Origin: Deltaproteobacteria bacterium
GTDB taxonomy: Bacteria > Desulfobacterota > Desulfobacteria > Desulfobacterales > Desulfosarcinaceae
NCBI GenBank assembly: GCA_021824175.1
Contig: JAKALP010000008.1
Span: 124,001-188,000, forward strand
Direction of reading: 5' to 3'
Length of the DNA: 64,000 bases
Below are positions 24,317-33,545 of the stretch, piece after piece (within the stretch, counting starts at the first letter, position 1; the number at the start of each line of letters is the position of its first letter). The notes below the pieces were generated by a model. That model was not told the DNA's origin, did not search any database, and saw only the letters and a list, made by a program, of their open reading frames with translations. Both the position numbers and the translations under genes were made by a program.

Positions 24317-25384
24317 ATGGCCGACAGTACAGATCAAGAGCGCACTGAGCCAGCAACCCCTAAGAAGCGCGAGGACGCCCGCAACAAAGGGCAGGTGGCC
24401 AAAAGCCGGGAGATTCCATCGGTCCTGGTTTTGCTCAGTTCTTTGACCGTTTTTTACTTCGCCGGGACCTGGATGTTCGATCAGCTGAACTTGGTCACCA
24501 AATCGATATTTCTGCAATTGGGTCAGTGGACGCCATCCATCAACAACGCCCACGCCCTGGCCTGGCATTTATTTCTGCGGGTGATCATTATCCTGGCTCC
24601 CTTGCTGCTGGCGGTAGCCGCGGCGGCGATTGCGGGCAATGTGGGCCAGGTGGGGTTCATGGTGGCCAATGAAGCCCTTACCCCCAAGTTCGAAAAACTC
24701 AATCCCATCAGCGGATTCAAGGGGTTGTTTTCTTCGCGCTCGGTGGTCGAACTGCTCAAATCGATCTTCAAAGTGTTGATCATCGGCGGCATGGCTTATT
24801 CGATATTGAAGGGGGAGATGAATCAAATTCCTTCTCTGGTGGATGCTTCCCCTACCTTCACCTTCTCGTTTATCGGCAAGGTTTCCCTCAAGCTCGGCTA
24901 TTATACCTGCTTGATACTGCTCATTCTAGCGGTGGCGGATTATGTGTTCCAGCGCTATAAATTCGAAAAAGATTTGCGCATGACCAAACAAGAAGTAAAA
25001 GATGAGCACAAACAGCGCGAAGGTGATCCCACGATCAAATCCCGCATTCGAGCCGCCCAGCGCGAAATCGCCATGCGCCGCATGATGGAAGCCATCCCCA
25101 AAGCCACCGTGGTGATTACCAACCCCACGCACCTGGCCATAGCGCTCAAATTTGAGCGGGATATGCCCGCGCCCATGGTGGTGGCCAAAGGCGCCGGCCA
25201 CGTGGCCGAGCGTATTCGGGCCATTGCCACGGAAAATGATATTCCCATTATTGAGCAAAAACCCCTGGCCCGTACCATGTTCAAAAATGTGGAGATCGGG
25301 CAGTACATCCCCGTGGAACTCTACCAGGCCGTGGCCGAAGTGCTGGCTTATGTGTATCGGTTGAAGGGGTTGGTGCATGCGTAG
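24317..25384 (+). CDS. flhB: FlhB, export substrate-specificity switch
   Basis: FlhB of 355 residues: four membrane helices (about 35-210) and a cytoplasmic domain with the self-cleavage motif N269-P-T-H. FliK acts on FlhB to switch export from hook to filament proteins. The N-terminus has the usual E-R-T-E-P-A-T-P-K-K-R-E-D-A. AGAGGAGG precedes ATG 24317. Confidence 0.96.
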   Translation: MADSTDQERTEPATPKKREDARNKGQVAKSREIPSVLVLLSSLTVFYFAGTWMFDQLNLVTKSIFLQLGQWTPSINNAHALAWHLFLRVIIILAPLLLAVAAAAIAGNVGQVGFMVANEALTPKFEKLNPISGFKGLFSSRSVVELLKSIFKVLIIGGMAYSILKGEMNQIPSLVDASPTFTFSFIGKVSLKLGYYTCLILLILAVADYVFQRYKFEKDLRMTKQEVKDEHKQREGDPTIKSRIRAAQREIAMRRMMEAIPKATVVITNPTHLAIALKFERDMPAPMVVAKGAGHVAERIRAIATENDIPIIEQKPLARTMFKNVEIGQYIPVELYQAVAEVLAYVYRLKGLVHA

Positions 25385-25615
25385 ATTCGTTGATTGGTTG
25401 ATTGGGCGTTTTCTCAGTTTTTGATATGATAGTGAGTGGTGCGCAAAGCGCACCCTACAGATGCTGAGGAATAATCGTACTCGAAGGTTTTTACTCGTCA
25501 TTTCGAGTACGAGTACGAGTACGCGTACGAGTACGAAGCGCTCCCACCTGCACGGCAATGTGATCAACTGCTCACCGACTCAACGAATCAACGAATCAAC
25601 GAACTCAACGAATCC
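25383..25615. repeat. Family B palindromic repeat, copy B5, enclosing copy A3
   Basis: Left arm GATTCGTTGATTGGTTGATT near 25385; right arm several ACGAATCA units at 25580-25612. The long loop contains a complete family A element, so one repeat is nested in the other. Confidence 0.75.
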
Positions 25616-25823
25616 CCAACCGCCTAATTCTTGACGCGTCCAAAATCTGACCTTTCCTGACTCGGTCTATCAAAATGATATTCCTATTTATTCTTCATGA
25701 TTACAGACAGATTGCGGTGCAATGGAAGAAGCCCGGCATCCCGGAGATGTTCTCCCGCCCCAGGCATGGAAAATGCACCGCTCATGTGCGGCCTAGCGAA
25801 ACCACCATTGAATAGGGGCTTTT
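25385..25823 (+). other. Repeat-filled gap between flhB and flhA
   Basis: This 439-base gap carries a family B palindrome whose arms (about 25383-25408 and 25561-25615) enclose a family A palindrome (25475-25537). A short hairpin GGTGCGCAAAGCGCACC (about 25439-25455) also lies inside. No convincing promoter or gene is seen in the rest. Confidence 0.6.
25475..25537. repeat. Family A palindromic repeat, copy A3
   Basis: Short left arm TCGTACTCGAA (25475-25485) and long right arm TTCGAGTACGAGTACGAGTA and following units (25502-25537), with a loop of about 16 bases. Confidence 0.8.
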
Positions 25824-27935
25824 ATGGATCTTGCGCAACCAAAACCACTGAGCGGACGCCTCGCCTTCTTATCCAACAACACCGATGTGGCGTTGGGAGT
25901 GGCGACCATGTGCATCCTCATGGTCATGATCATCCCCATCCCCACCATGTTCCTGGATCTGTTGCTGACTTTCAATATCACCTTGTCGCTCATGATTCTG
26001 CTGGTGGGTATGTATGTGCTCAAGCCCCTTGAGTTCTCGGCCTTTCCTTCCATTCTACTTCTATCGACGCTCATGCGGCTGTCGCTGAATATTGCTTCCA
26101 CCCGCTTGATTCTGTTGCGCGGCAGTGAAGGCGTGCAGGCGGCAGGCAAGGTCATCATGGCCTTCGGCAGTTTTGTGGTGGGCGGCAACTACATGGTGGG
26201 CGTGATCATCTTCCTGATTTTGGTGGTCATTAATTTTGTCGTTATCACCAAAGGCGCCGGCCGTATCGCTGAAGTGGCGGCCCGCTTTACTTTGGATGCC
26301 ATGCCCGGCAAACAGATGAGCATCGATGCGGATTTAAATGCCGGCATCATCGATGAAAAAGAGGCGCGCGAACGGCGCCAATTGATTTCGCGCGAGTCCG
26401 AATACTACGGCGCCATGGACGGTGCCAACAAGTTCGTGCGCGGTGATGCGGTAGCAGGCATCATCATCACCATGATCAATATTGTGGCCGGTTTTGCCAT
26501 CGGCGTGTTCCAAAACGGCATGTCCTTTTCTGAGGCGGCCCAAACCTATACGCTGCTTACAGTGGGTGATGGTTTGGTCAGTCAAGTGCCGGCGCTGATG
26601 ATTTCAACTGCTGCCGGTATTGTGGTCAGCCGGGCCGGAGCTGAAAGCAATTTGGGTTTTTCCATCGGCTCCCAACTCTTCACCCACCGCCGGGCCATGG
26701 CGGTTGCGTCCGCGATTTTATTCCTCTTTGCCATAGTTCCCGGTCTTCCGACGCTTCCATTCTTCATGCTGGCCCTGGTCACCGGCGCAATTGCCTATCT
26801 GCAATATAAATCCACGCACCGCAAGCCGGTCGCTGAAGCAGCTGAATCAGTAGAAGCAAAGAAAGAAAAAGAGAGCGAAACCGCTGAATCGTTTAAGCCG
26901 CTGCCTCCCGTGGATGTACTGGGACTGGAAATCGGCTATGGCCTGATTCCTCTGGTGGATACCCAGCAAAATGGCGAACTGCTTCAGCGCATTAAATCCA
27001 TTCGCCGGCAAATGGCGGGTGAAATTGGTATCGTGGTGCCCAGCATTCATATCCAAGACAACATGCAGCTCAAGCCGGGCGAATATGTGATCAAGCTCAA
27101 AGGCAATGAATTGGCCCGGGGCGATCTGATGCTCAACTATTACCTGGCCATGAATCCGGGCAATGCCGACGATTCCCTGCGCGGCATCCCCACCAAAGAG
27201 CCGACCTACCAAATCGAAGCGGTCTGGATCAAAGAGCGCCAGCGGGAAGAGGCGATTGCCAAAGGCTTTACGGTGGTGGATCTGCCCACGGTGATGACGA
27301 CCCATCTCTCCGATGTCATTCGCCGTTATGCCCATGAATTGATCGGACGCCAGGAGGTTCAGGCCCTGCTCGACACCCTCAAGGAGACCCATCCCAAGGC
27401 CGTGGATGAGCTGGTTCCCGGCTTGTTATCGTTGGGGGGCGTGGTGCGGGTATTGCAGAATCTGCTCATGGAACAGGTGCCGATCCGGGACTTGCTCACC
27501 ATCGTGGAAGCAATTGCCGACTGGGCGCCCACCATCAAGCAGCTCGACGCCCTGACCGAATATGTGCGTCACGCCTTGGCCCGTACCATAACCCGCCAAT
27601 ACGCGACCGCGGAGGGCGAACTGGTGGTGGTGTCCCTGGGCCAGGTAGCCGAGCGCCGTATCGCGGAATCCATTCAGCGCACCGATCATGGCGATTTTCT
27701 GACCATTGATCCTGGAACCGCCCAGAAACTGATGCGCCGAGTGGCCGAACAACTCGACAAATACGCCCAAAGAGGTCTGCAACCGCTGCTGTTGTGCTCG
27801 GGGCAGATTCGATTCCATGTCAAGAAAATGGTGGATCGATTCATCCCCCAGTTGGTGGTTCTGGCCTACGAAGAAATTTTACCGAATATTAGAATTCAAT
27901 CCGTGGGAGTAGCGGAGCTCAAGGATGAAAATTAA
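25824..27935 (+). CDS. flhA: FlhA, export gate and chaperone-docking protein
   Basis: Export gate protein of 703 residues: eight membrane helices (about 20-330) with the conserved FHIPEP-type cytoplasmic loop between them (about 150-210, containing M-P-G-K-Q-M-S-I-D-A-D-L-N-A-G-I-I-D). A linker rich in Glu/Lys (about 335-360) leads to the cytoplasmic domain (about 365-700). It converts proton-motive force to export together with FliHI/FliJ. The 3' end overlaps flhF by 11 bases. Confidence 0.96.
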   Translation: MDLAQPKPLSGRLAFLSNNTDVALGVATMCILMVMIIPIPTMFLDLLLTFNITLSLMILLVGMYVLKPLEFSAFPSILLLSTLMRLSLNIASTRLILLRGSEGVQAAGKVIMAFGSFVVGGNYMVGVIIFLILVVINFVVITKGAGRIAEVAARFTLDAMPGKQMSIDADLNAGIIDEKEARERRQLISRESEYYGAMDGANKFVRGDAVAGIIITMINIVAGFAIGVFQNGMSFSEAAQTYTLLTVGDGLVSQVPALMISTAAGIVVSRAGAESNLGFSIGSQLFTHRRAMAVASAILFLFAIVPGLPTLPFFMLALVTGAIAYLQYKSTHRKPVAEAAESVEAKKEKESETAESFKPLPPVDVLGLEIGYGLIPLVDTQQNGELLQRIKSIRRQMAGEIGIVVPSIHIQDNMQLKPGEYVIKLKGNELARGDLMLNYYLAMNPGNADDSLRGIPTKEPTYQIEAVWIKERQREEAIAKGFTVVDLPTVMTTHLSDVIRRYAHELIGRQEVQALLDTLKETHPKAVDELVPGLLSLGGVVRVLQNLLMEQVPIRDLLTIVEAIADWAPTIKQLDALTEYVRHALARTITRQYATAEGELVVVSLGQVAERRIAESIQRTDHGDFLTIDPGTAQKLMRRVAEQLDKYAQRGLQPLLLCSGQIRFHVKKMVDRFIPQLVVLAYEEILPNIRIQSVGVAELKDEN

Positions 27936-29382
27936 ACGATTCGAAGCAGAGAATATGGCCGAGGCCCTTCGCTTGATCAAGAAAGAGTTTGGCGAAGAAG
28001 CTGTTATTTTATCGGCCAAGACCATGAAAAAGACTGGACGGCTGCTTGGGCTTGGCGCGGGCTCACAAGTGGTGGTGACCGCGGCGGTGGATGAGTCAGC
28101 GGGCCAGCACGCTAAGGCAGACAACGGTTCGGTAGGCGCCACACCCCGCTTTGAACTTGACGAGGCCGCCAACCAAACCAGCAATCGCCAGGGATCGGGG
28201 ATTGGGCGCATTTTGCAACATTTCAACCCCATCACACTCACCGGCCTAAAGAAATTGCAACCCAAGATCGTCCAGATGATGAATGAATCCCAAGTGGACC
28301 AAGGACGATTGCCGAGCAGCTCACCCCGCCGTTCGTTTTTGGATGAGCTGATGAGGCAGGGGCTTGAGCGGGCCGTGGCCATGGAATTGGCGGATCAAAT
28401 GACGGACTTGACCCCCGATCATGCCAAAGCTGATGACGAGACGGTGGCGGTGTTATCCCAGATCATCGATGCCAAGGGGTGGGTGGCGCCCAGAACCAAA
28501 CCCGGTGAAGCACCGGGCATCATCGTTTTGGTCGGACCTTCGGGAGCTGGCAAAACCACCATGGTGGCCAAAATGGCGGCCCAGGCCCGGATGCAAGCCC
28601 GGCTGAGCGTGGGGATCATCAGCTTAGATGACCAGCGCATCGCTGGAACCGTCGAATTGCAAAAGTATGCCGGGATCATGGAGATCCCGTTTGAATCCGC
28701 CGCGAATGAAATGGCGCTGGAGCAGGCCCTGCAACGACTCGACACCATGGAGCTGATTTTGGTGGATACCCCTGGCCTGGGCCCCCAGGACCGCGTCGGA
28801 CGGGATGCGCTCAAGCCGCTGCTACAGCAACTGAACGCCACCGAGATTCATCTGCTCCTGCCAGCCGGCGCCCGGGCATCGGTCATGACCAGGGCCATTG
28901 ACTTCTTCGCGCCCCTGGGTGTCAACCGCTTATTGCCGACCCACTTGGATTGGAGCCCCCAGCTTGGACCGTTGGTCAATATGGTTGAGTTCAACCGGCT
29001 GCCCATGGGGTACTTGAGCACCGCCCCCCATGTGCCCGAGGGGATGCAGCTCCTCACGGCCCGTTACCTGGCCGCCACGCTCCTGTCCCACGACGGGGCC
29101 AGGGCCGACCAAGGCATGGATGAACCAGTGACCATTGTTCAATCCCGTCAGAGCGAAGTGAACCGCGGCATATATGTGGCCAACCGTAATTCAGACATTT
29201 TCCATCATCACCAATGCAAGGCGGTTCAGCGCATCAGTAACGAGCATATCGTGAACTTCAAAGACTCTCGCCAGGCCATGGATCAGGGCTTCAAACCCTG
29301 CCGCATGTGCTGCATGGCGCTGTTTGCACCTAAACCCATAGATCGTCCGGCTCGCCATCGCGTGGCCGGCCTCAGGAATTGA
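27925..29382 (+). CDS. flhF: FlhF-type GTPase with C-terminal Ada-like Cys-rich domain
   Basis: SRP-family GTPase of 485 residues that sets where the polar flagellum is built. N-terminal basic domain 1-40, variable linker, then the NG domains: Walker A GPSGAGKTT (204-212), DTPG (281-284; DTAG in most relatives), THLD (339-342; usually TKxD), and the closing G-Y-L-S-T-A-P-H-V-P (362-371). Normal FlhF ends near 385-400. Here residues about 416-466 add a domain with the pattern I-Y-V-A-N-R-N-S-D-I-F-H, C431, and C459-x-x-C462 plus C463, resembling the Ada-type zinc-binding fold. The function of this tail is unknown. The gene overlaps flhA and is followed four bases later by flhG. The core identification is firm; the tail assignment is by motif recognition. 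Confidence 0.9.
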   Translation: MKIKRFEAENMAEALRLIKKEFGEEAVILSAKTMKKTGRLLGLGAGSQVVVTAAVDESAGQHAKADNGSVGATPRFELDEAANQTSNRQGSGIGRILQHFNPITLTGLKKLQPKIVQMMNESQVDQGRLPSSSPRRSFLDELMRQGLERAVAMELADQMTDLTPDHAKADDETVAVLSQIIDAKGWVAPRTKPGEAPGIIVLVGPSGAGKTTMVAKMAAQARMQARLSVGIISLDDQRIAGTVELQKYAGIMEIPFESAANEMALEQALQRLDTMELILVDTPGLGPQDRVGRDALKPLLQQLNATEIHLLLPAGARASVMTRAIDFFAPLGVNRLLPTHLDWSPQLGPLVNMVEFNRLPMGYLSTAPHVPEGMQLLTARYLAATLLSHDGARADQGMDEPVTIVQSRQSEVNRGIYVANRNSDIFHHHQCKAVQRISNEHIVNFKDSRQAMDQGFKPCRMCCMALFAPKPIDRPARHRVAGLRN

Positions 29383-29386
29383 CCGC

Positions 29387-30283
29387 ATGAACCCCAACGA
29401 CCAATCCAGCAAAATTATTCATCTCAGTGATCACAAGGCCGCCAATTCCGACCCGGCGCTCAAAGGGATGCGCACCCCTGGCGTCAATGCCCCCAAGATC
29501 ATTTCCATCACCAGCGGCAAGGGCGGCGTGGGCAAAACCAACATCGTGGCCAACCTGGGATTCACTCTGCGCCGGTTCGGCAAAAAGGTCCTCATTTTCG
29601 ATGCGGATCTAGGGCTGGGCAATTTGGACGTGCTGCTGGGGTTGACGCCCCAATTCAACCTTTCCCATGTCATTCGCGGAGAGAAGCAGCTATCCGAAGT
29701 GGTGGTGCCGGGTCCCGGTGGCATGCAAATTCTGCCCGCGGCTTCGGGGATTCAGGATCTCACATCGCTGACCCAGCAGGAACGCTACCTGGTGTTCAGC
29801 CAATTGGATGCCTTTATCAACGATTACGACATCATGCTGATTGACACGGCGGCCGGCATTTCCTCCAATGTTCTCTACTTCAATATCAATTCCGATGAAA
29901 TCCTGCTCGTGGCCACACCGGAGCCCACTTCCATCACTGATGCCTACGCCATGATGAAGGTGTTGTCGGTCAAATACGGCACGGCCCATTTCAAGCTGGT
30001 GGTCAATGCCGCCAATTCAATTCAAGAAGGCGATGAGGTCTATCGTCAACTTGGATTGGTGGCCGACCGTTTCCTCAGCATTTCCCTGGAATACTATGGC
30101 TGCATTTTGCTGGATGAAAACATCAAAAAGGGGGTCCGCCAGCAGCGGGCCGTGACTGAGATGGCCCCCATGTCCAAAGCCAGTCGCAATTTCGTTTCCC
30201 TGGCGCGCAAAGTTGCCAGCGCACCCGTGCCGGAGCGCGGCAGCCGGGTGGGGAATTGGTATTTAACTGAATTGCCTTGTTAG
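29387..30283 (+). CDS. flhG: FlhG (FleN/MinD-like), flagellar number regulator
   Basis: ParA/MinD-type ATPase of 298 residues. The deviant Walker A motif is seen at G-K-G-G-V-G-K-T-N (about 44-52), then F-D-A-D-L-G-L-G-N-L-D-V-L-L-G (about 70-84) and D-T-A-A-G-I near 145. FlhG stimulates FlhF GTPase and limits flagella to one or few. In FleQ-type systems it also restrains FleQ. It has a long N-terminal tail with an FlhF-contacting character. Directly after flhF. Confidence 0.93.
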   Translation: MNPNDQSSKIIHLSDHKAANSDPALKGMRTPGVNAPKIISITSGKGGVGKTNIVANLGFTLRRFGKKVLIFDADLGLGNLDVLLGLTPQFNLSHVIRGEKQLSEVVVPGPGGMQILPAASGIQDLTSLTQQERYLVFSQLDAFINDYDIMLIDTAAGISSNVLYFNINSDEILLVATPEPTSITDAYAMMKVLSVKYGTAHFKLVVNAANSIQEGDEVYRQLGLVADRFLSISLEYYGCILLDENIKKGVRQQRAVTEMAPMSKASRNFVSLARKVASAPVPERGSRVGNWYLTELPC

Positions 30284-30284
30284 G

Positions 30285-30405
30285 TTGGTAGTAGTTGGTT
30301 GATTAGTCGATTGGTTATGGTGGCGAGGGGTTCTCACCTTACCGCGCTCTCCATGGGAATTTGTGCCCATTCAACGAATCAACGAATCAACCAATAAACG
30401 AATTC
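30285..30405. repeat. Family B palindromic repeat, copy B6
   Basis: Left arm TTGGTTGATTAGTCGATTGG (about 30295-30314), right arm CAACGAATCAACGAATCAAC and following (about 30371-30402). It fills the flhG-fliA gap. Confidence 0.75.
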
Positions 30406-30418
30406 ATGGAGAATCCGA

Positions 30419-31177
30419 ATGTCAGCGATGGAATCCCAACTCAAGAAGTTGAAAAAGGATGACCACCTTTTGCGCAATGAGATCATTGCGGAGTACCTTC
30501 CTTATGTGAACCGCATCGTTAACCGCATTGCCACCCATTTGCCGCCCACGGTGGATGTCGATGATCTGGTCAATGTGGGGATCATTGGATTGATCCAGGC
30601 CATCGAGCGATACGATCCAGCCCGCGACAATAAATTCATGACCTACGCCGTGTTCCGCATCAAAGGGGCCGTGCTCAGCGAACTGCGTTCCAGGGATTTC
30701 CTTGGCCGCACCACCCGCAAAAAGATCCGTAACCTGGAAAAGGCTTATTTGAAGCTGGAACAGCAGCTCGGCCGCGATGTGAAGGATGAAGAGGTGGCCC
30801 GGGAAATGGAGATCGACCTGGATCAATTCTATCAGGTCAAACGCATGTCCAGCATCTCCTTCATCAGCTTTGAGGAGATCGGCGTCACCAGCCAGGAAGA
30901 AAAAGAGACCTTGATGGACTTCCTGAGCAACGAAGGGGGCGAGGATGCGTTGTCGCTGACCGCCATCAAAGAGATCAAAGCCACCCTGGCCAAACATATT
31001 GAGAACCTTCCGGAGAAAGAGCGCCTGGTGGTTTCCATGTACTACAGTGATGAAATGACCATGAAAGAGATCGGGCTGGCCCTGGACATCACCGAATCGC
31101 GGGTTTCACAAATCCATTCTCAGGCGGTTTTGCGGCTGCGCAACAAGCTTCGCAAGGACGGTTTCATAGAGGATTAA
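30419..31177 (+). CDS. fliA: FliA, flagellar sigma factor (sigma-28)
   Basis: Sigma factor of 252 residues with region 2 (Y-L-P-Y-V-N-R-I-V, D-L-V-N-V-G-I-I-G-L-I-Q-A-I near 48-61), region 3 and region 4 (M-K-E-I-G-L-A-L-D-I-T-E-S-R-V-S-Q-I near 213-230). It directs late flagellar genes and is held by FlgM (37197-37538). Sites matching its consensus occur before flagellin, flgM, cheX and several signalling genes in this window. The gap before it holds a family B repeat. Confidence 0.95.
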   Translation: MSAMESQLKKLKKDDHLLRNEIIAEYLPYVNRIVNRIATHLPPTVDVDDLVNVGIIGLIQAIERYDPARDNKFMTYAVFRIKGAVLSELRSRDFLGRTTRKKIRNLEKAYLKLEQQLGRDVKDEEVAREMEIDLDQFYQVKRMSSISFISFEEIGVTSQEEKETLMDFLSNEGGEDALSLTAIKEIKATLAKHIENLPEKERLVVSMYYSDEMTMKEIGLALDITESRVSQIHSQAVLRLRNKLRKDGFIED

Positions 31178-31197
31178 CGCTAAAAAAGGAGCGACAA

Positions 31198-31740
31198 ATG
31201 CTGAGTATCACCATTCCCCTCTGGCTGATGTTGACCACCGCTGGTGTGCCGACTCTCTTGCTGGCCCTCCTTGTAATAAGACTGCTGCGGGTGAAGCACA
31301 GAAGAAAACCTCAACGCTCAACTCAACCTGTTCCAAGCCAACAGGATAAATTCATTAACCATTTCAGCGGCCAAATGCACCATGAAATCATGGAGCAGCA
31401 AATCGACGCGGTCTTCAATGCCTTGGCAACCGTTCTGGAGACCGAGCGCATCAAGCTGAAAGCGCTGGTTACCCACGCGTTGCCCGCCATGGCCCTCCCC
31501 ACTAAACCGATAATTACATCAATCCAATCTCCCGCAGTCCGTTTATCCGCTGATTACGAACCTGTACAACCCGCCGAGACCACCATCGCTCAGCAGATCG
31601 CCGGTATGGTCAAAGATGGAATGAGTTCTGAGGAAATCGCCAAACATTTGGGGATTTCCCAGGCGGAAATCACTCTGGCCATGAAGATGAATGCCGGCCG
31701 TGTGGGCGAAACCGGCGGAAAGCTTCGCGCCATTGCATAG
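31198..31740 (+). CDS. Membrane-anchored small protein with C-terminal HTH-like region (SwrB/DUF2802-like)
   Basis: A 180-residue protein with an N-terminal membrane helix (about 5-27), a basic stretch (K-H-R-R-K-P-Q-R), a charged helical middle and a C-terminal helix-turn-helix-like segment (A-G-M-V-K-D-G-M-S-S-E-E-I-A-K-H-L-G-I-S, about 137-156). This layout resembles Bacillus SwrB and the small proteins found after fliA or flhG in many flagellar loci. SwrB helps early basal body assembly. The similarity is in architecture only. AAAAAGGAG precedes the ATG, and it is the last gene of the motA-fliA run. Confidence 0.65.
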   Translation: MLSITIPLWLMLTTAGVPTLLLALLVIRLLRVKHRRKPQRSTQPVPSQQDKFINHFSGQMHHEIMEQQIDAVFNALATVLETERIKLKALVTHALPAMALPTKPIITSIQSPAVRLSADYEPVQPAETTIAQQIAGMVKDGMSSEEIAKHLGISQAEITLAMKMNAGRVGETGGKLRAIA

Positions 31741-31824
31741 GCAACTATTGCCGGGTTATTGACACGGTTCTAGTGTCTTAAATTTAAATAATTGTAATTT
31801 AAAGATTTAATCGCAACGGTCCCA

Positions 31825-31840
31825 TGGCATAAGGGTTGCT
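31825..31840 (+). promoter_or_regulatory. Sigma-54 promoter of the flgF operon
   Basis: TGGCATAAGGGTTGCT has the exact -24/-12 spacing and a TTGC at -12. Transcription would start near 31852, about 27 bases before flgF. Confidence 0.8.
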
Positions 31841-31878
31841 TTATCTTAGATTGACGACTGTAAAATGGAAGGAACAGC

Positions 31879-32616
31879 ATGAGCGGAACAGTGTACCAAG
31901 CAGCGGCGGGGGCCTTATTGCAGCAGATGCGATTGGATATGCTGTCCAACAACCTGGCCAACATCAACAGTTCCGGGTTTAAGGCGGATGTCCCCACCTT
32001 CCGTATCACCCAGGAGACCGCCTCCCCATCATCAGCCAACACCCCGACCGGAATCACTCCCTATGCTCCGCCCATGACTTCCTATATCGACTTCAGTCCT
32101 GGGCCCCTGGCCAAGACCGGAAACGCATTGGATGTGGCCATCGTCGGAAAAGGATTTTTTGAGGTTCAGGCACCGGATGGCCTGCGTTATACCCGCAAGG
32201 GAAATTTTACCGTCAACGATCAAGGGCAACTGAGTACCTCTGAAGGGTGGCCGGTGATGGGGCAGGGGGGCGCCATCGCGGTCGAAGGCAGCCAGGTGCA
32301 GATCAGCGAAAAAGGTGATCTGATAATCGATGGTGATACGGTTAATTCATTGAAAGTAGTTAATTTCGCGAATTCCAATCAGCTCAAAAAAGTGGGCGAT
32401 ACTTTTTTTGTACCGACCAATGGGGCCCAGGCACAAGACCTTGACGACAGCGAACTGCAAGTGGCCCAGGGATTTTTAGAAAAATCCAATGTCGACCCCA
32501 TTCGGGCTATGACGGAATTGATTGAGACCAGTCGAATATTTGAAACCTACCAACGCGCCATGCGCTCGGCGGATGATGCCAATGCCAAGACCGTGAGCGA
32601 CGTGGGGAAAGTATAA
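31879..32616 (+). CDS. flgF: FlgF, proximal rod protein
   Basis: Rod protein of 245 residues with the N-terminal motif L-S-N-N-L-A-N-I-N-S-S-G-F-K-A-D (about 20-35) and C-terminal rod helix (P-I-R-A-M-T-E-L-I-E-T-S-R-I-F-E-T-Y-Q). Starts the flgF-flgG-flgA-flgH-flgI-flgJ operon. GGAAGGAACAGC precedes the ATG. Confidence 0.94.
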   Translation: MSGTVYQAAAGALLQQMRLDMLSNNLANINSSGFKADVPTFRITQETASPSSANTPTGITPYAPPMTSYIDFSPGPLAKTGNALDVAIVGKGFFEVQAPDGLRYTRKGNFTVNDQGQLSTSEGWPVMGQGGAIAVEGSQVQISEKGDLIIDGDTVNSLKVVNFANSNQLKKVGDTFFVPTNGAQAQDLDDSELQVAQGFLEKSNVDPIRAMTELIETSRIFETYQRAMRSADDANAKTVSDVGKV

Positions 32617-32620
32617 TTAT

Positions 32621-32662
32621 GGTTCGCCCGTTAGCCCGTCCGCCCGTCAGCCCGTCGGTTCG
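32621..32662 (-). repeat. Family C tandem repeat, copy C3 (inverted)
   Basis: GTTCGCCCGTTAGCCCGTCC and following units are the reverse complement of the ACGGGYMA octamers in C1 and C2. It lies in the flgF-flgG gap. Confidence 0.7.
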
Positions 32663-32719
32663 TTTTGTTCTTCTGACTCATTTATGGGCGTGCGTGCCAA
32701 CCAATAAAAGGAGAACGCC

Positions 32720-33508
32720 ATGATCCGCAGCCTATGGACCGCAGCCTCGGGAATGCAGGCGCAATCGACCAATATCGATGTGATCGCCAATAACTTGGCT
32801 AACGTGAATACGACCGGTTTTAAGCGAAGTCGGGCCGAATTCCAGGATTTGCTCTATGAAACCATGCGGCCGCCCGGAATTACTTCAGCGGCCGGCAACC
32901 AGGAGCCCTCCGGTATTCAGATCGGGCATGGAACCCGAACGGCTGCCACTCAAAAGCTGTTTGTAGACGGGGACTTCCAGCACACCGAAAATGAGCTGGA
33001 TATGGCCATCGAAGGGGAGGGCTTTTTTCAAATCACCCAACCCAGTGGGACCGTTGCATATACCCGTGCCGGCAACTTCAAGCTGGACAGCGAGGGACGC
33101 ATCGTGACGACTGACGGCATGTTGTTAGAGCCTCAAATCAGCATCCCCACGGATGCCCTTTCCGTAACCATAGCCACGGATGGTACTGTGTCGGTGCTGC
33201 AGCCGGGTCAGACCGCTCCCAGTGATGTCGGCAATATCCAGCTGGCCCGGTTTGTTAACCCGGCCGGACTGGAGGCCATAGGGCGCAACTTGTTTTTGGA
33301 GACTAAGTCCTCCGGCACCGCCACCACGGGCACGCCCGGTCTGGAGGGTTTTGGTACCGTCGCCCAGGGGTATGTGGAGCTGTCGAATGTGAGCGTAGTG
33401 GATGAGATGGTCAATATGATCACAGCCCAAAGAGCTTATGAAATTAACAGCAAGGCGATCCAGTCAGCCGATGAAATGCTTCAAACCGCTAATAATTTGA
33501 AGCGGTAA
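32720..33508 (+). CDS. flgG: FlgG, distal rod protein
   Basis: Distal rod protein of 262 residues, the usual length. N-terminus [15 protein letters not shown] is typical, with [20 protein letters not shown] following and Q-R-A-Y-E-I-N-S-K near the C-terminus. The distal rod spans the periplasm through the L and P rings. AAAGGAGAA precedes the ATG; the gap from flgF contains an inverted family C repeat. Confidence 0.96.
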   Translation: MIRSLWTAASGMQAQSTNIDVIANNLANVNTTGFKRSRAEFQDLLYETMRPPGITSAAGNQEPSGIQIGHGTRTAATQKLFVDGDFQHTENELDMAIEGEGFFQITQPSGTVAYTRAGNFKLDSEGRIVTTDGMLLEPQISIPTDALSVTIATDGTVSVLQPGQTAPSDVGNIQLARFVNPAGLEAIGRNLFLETKSSGTATTGTPGLEGFGTVAQGYVELSNVSVVDEMVNMITAQRAYEINSKAIQSADEMLQTANNLKR

Positions 33509-33545
33509 CGATTATAACTTAAAAGTTTAAATAATATTATTTAAC

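Noticed and set aside
25439-25455. GGTGCGCAAAGCGCACC hairpin as a terminator of flhB
   Set aside because: No T run follows and the element looks like a short dispersed repeat.
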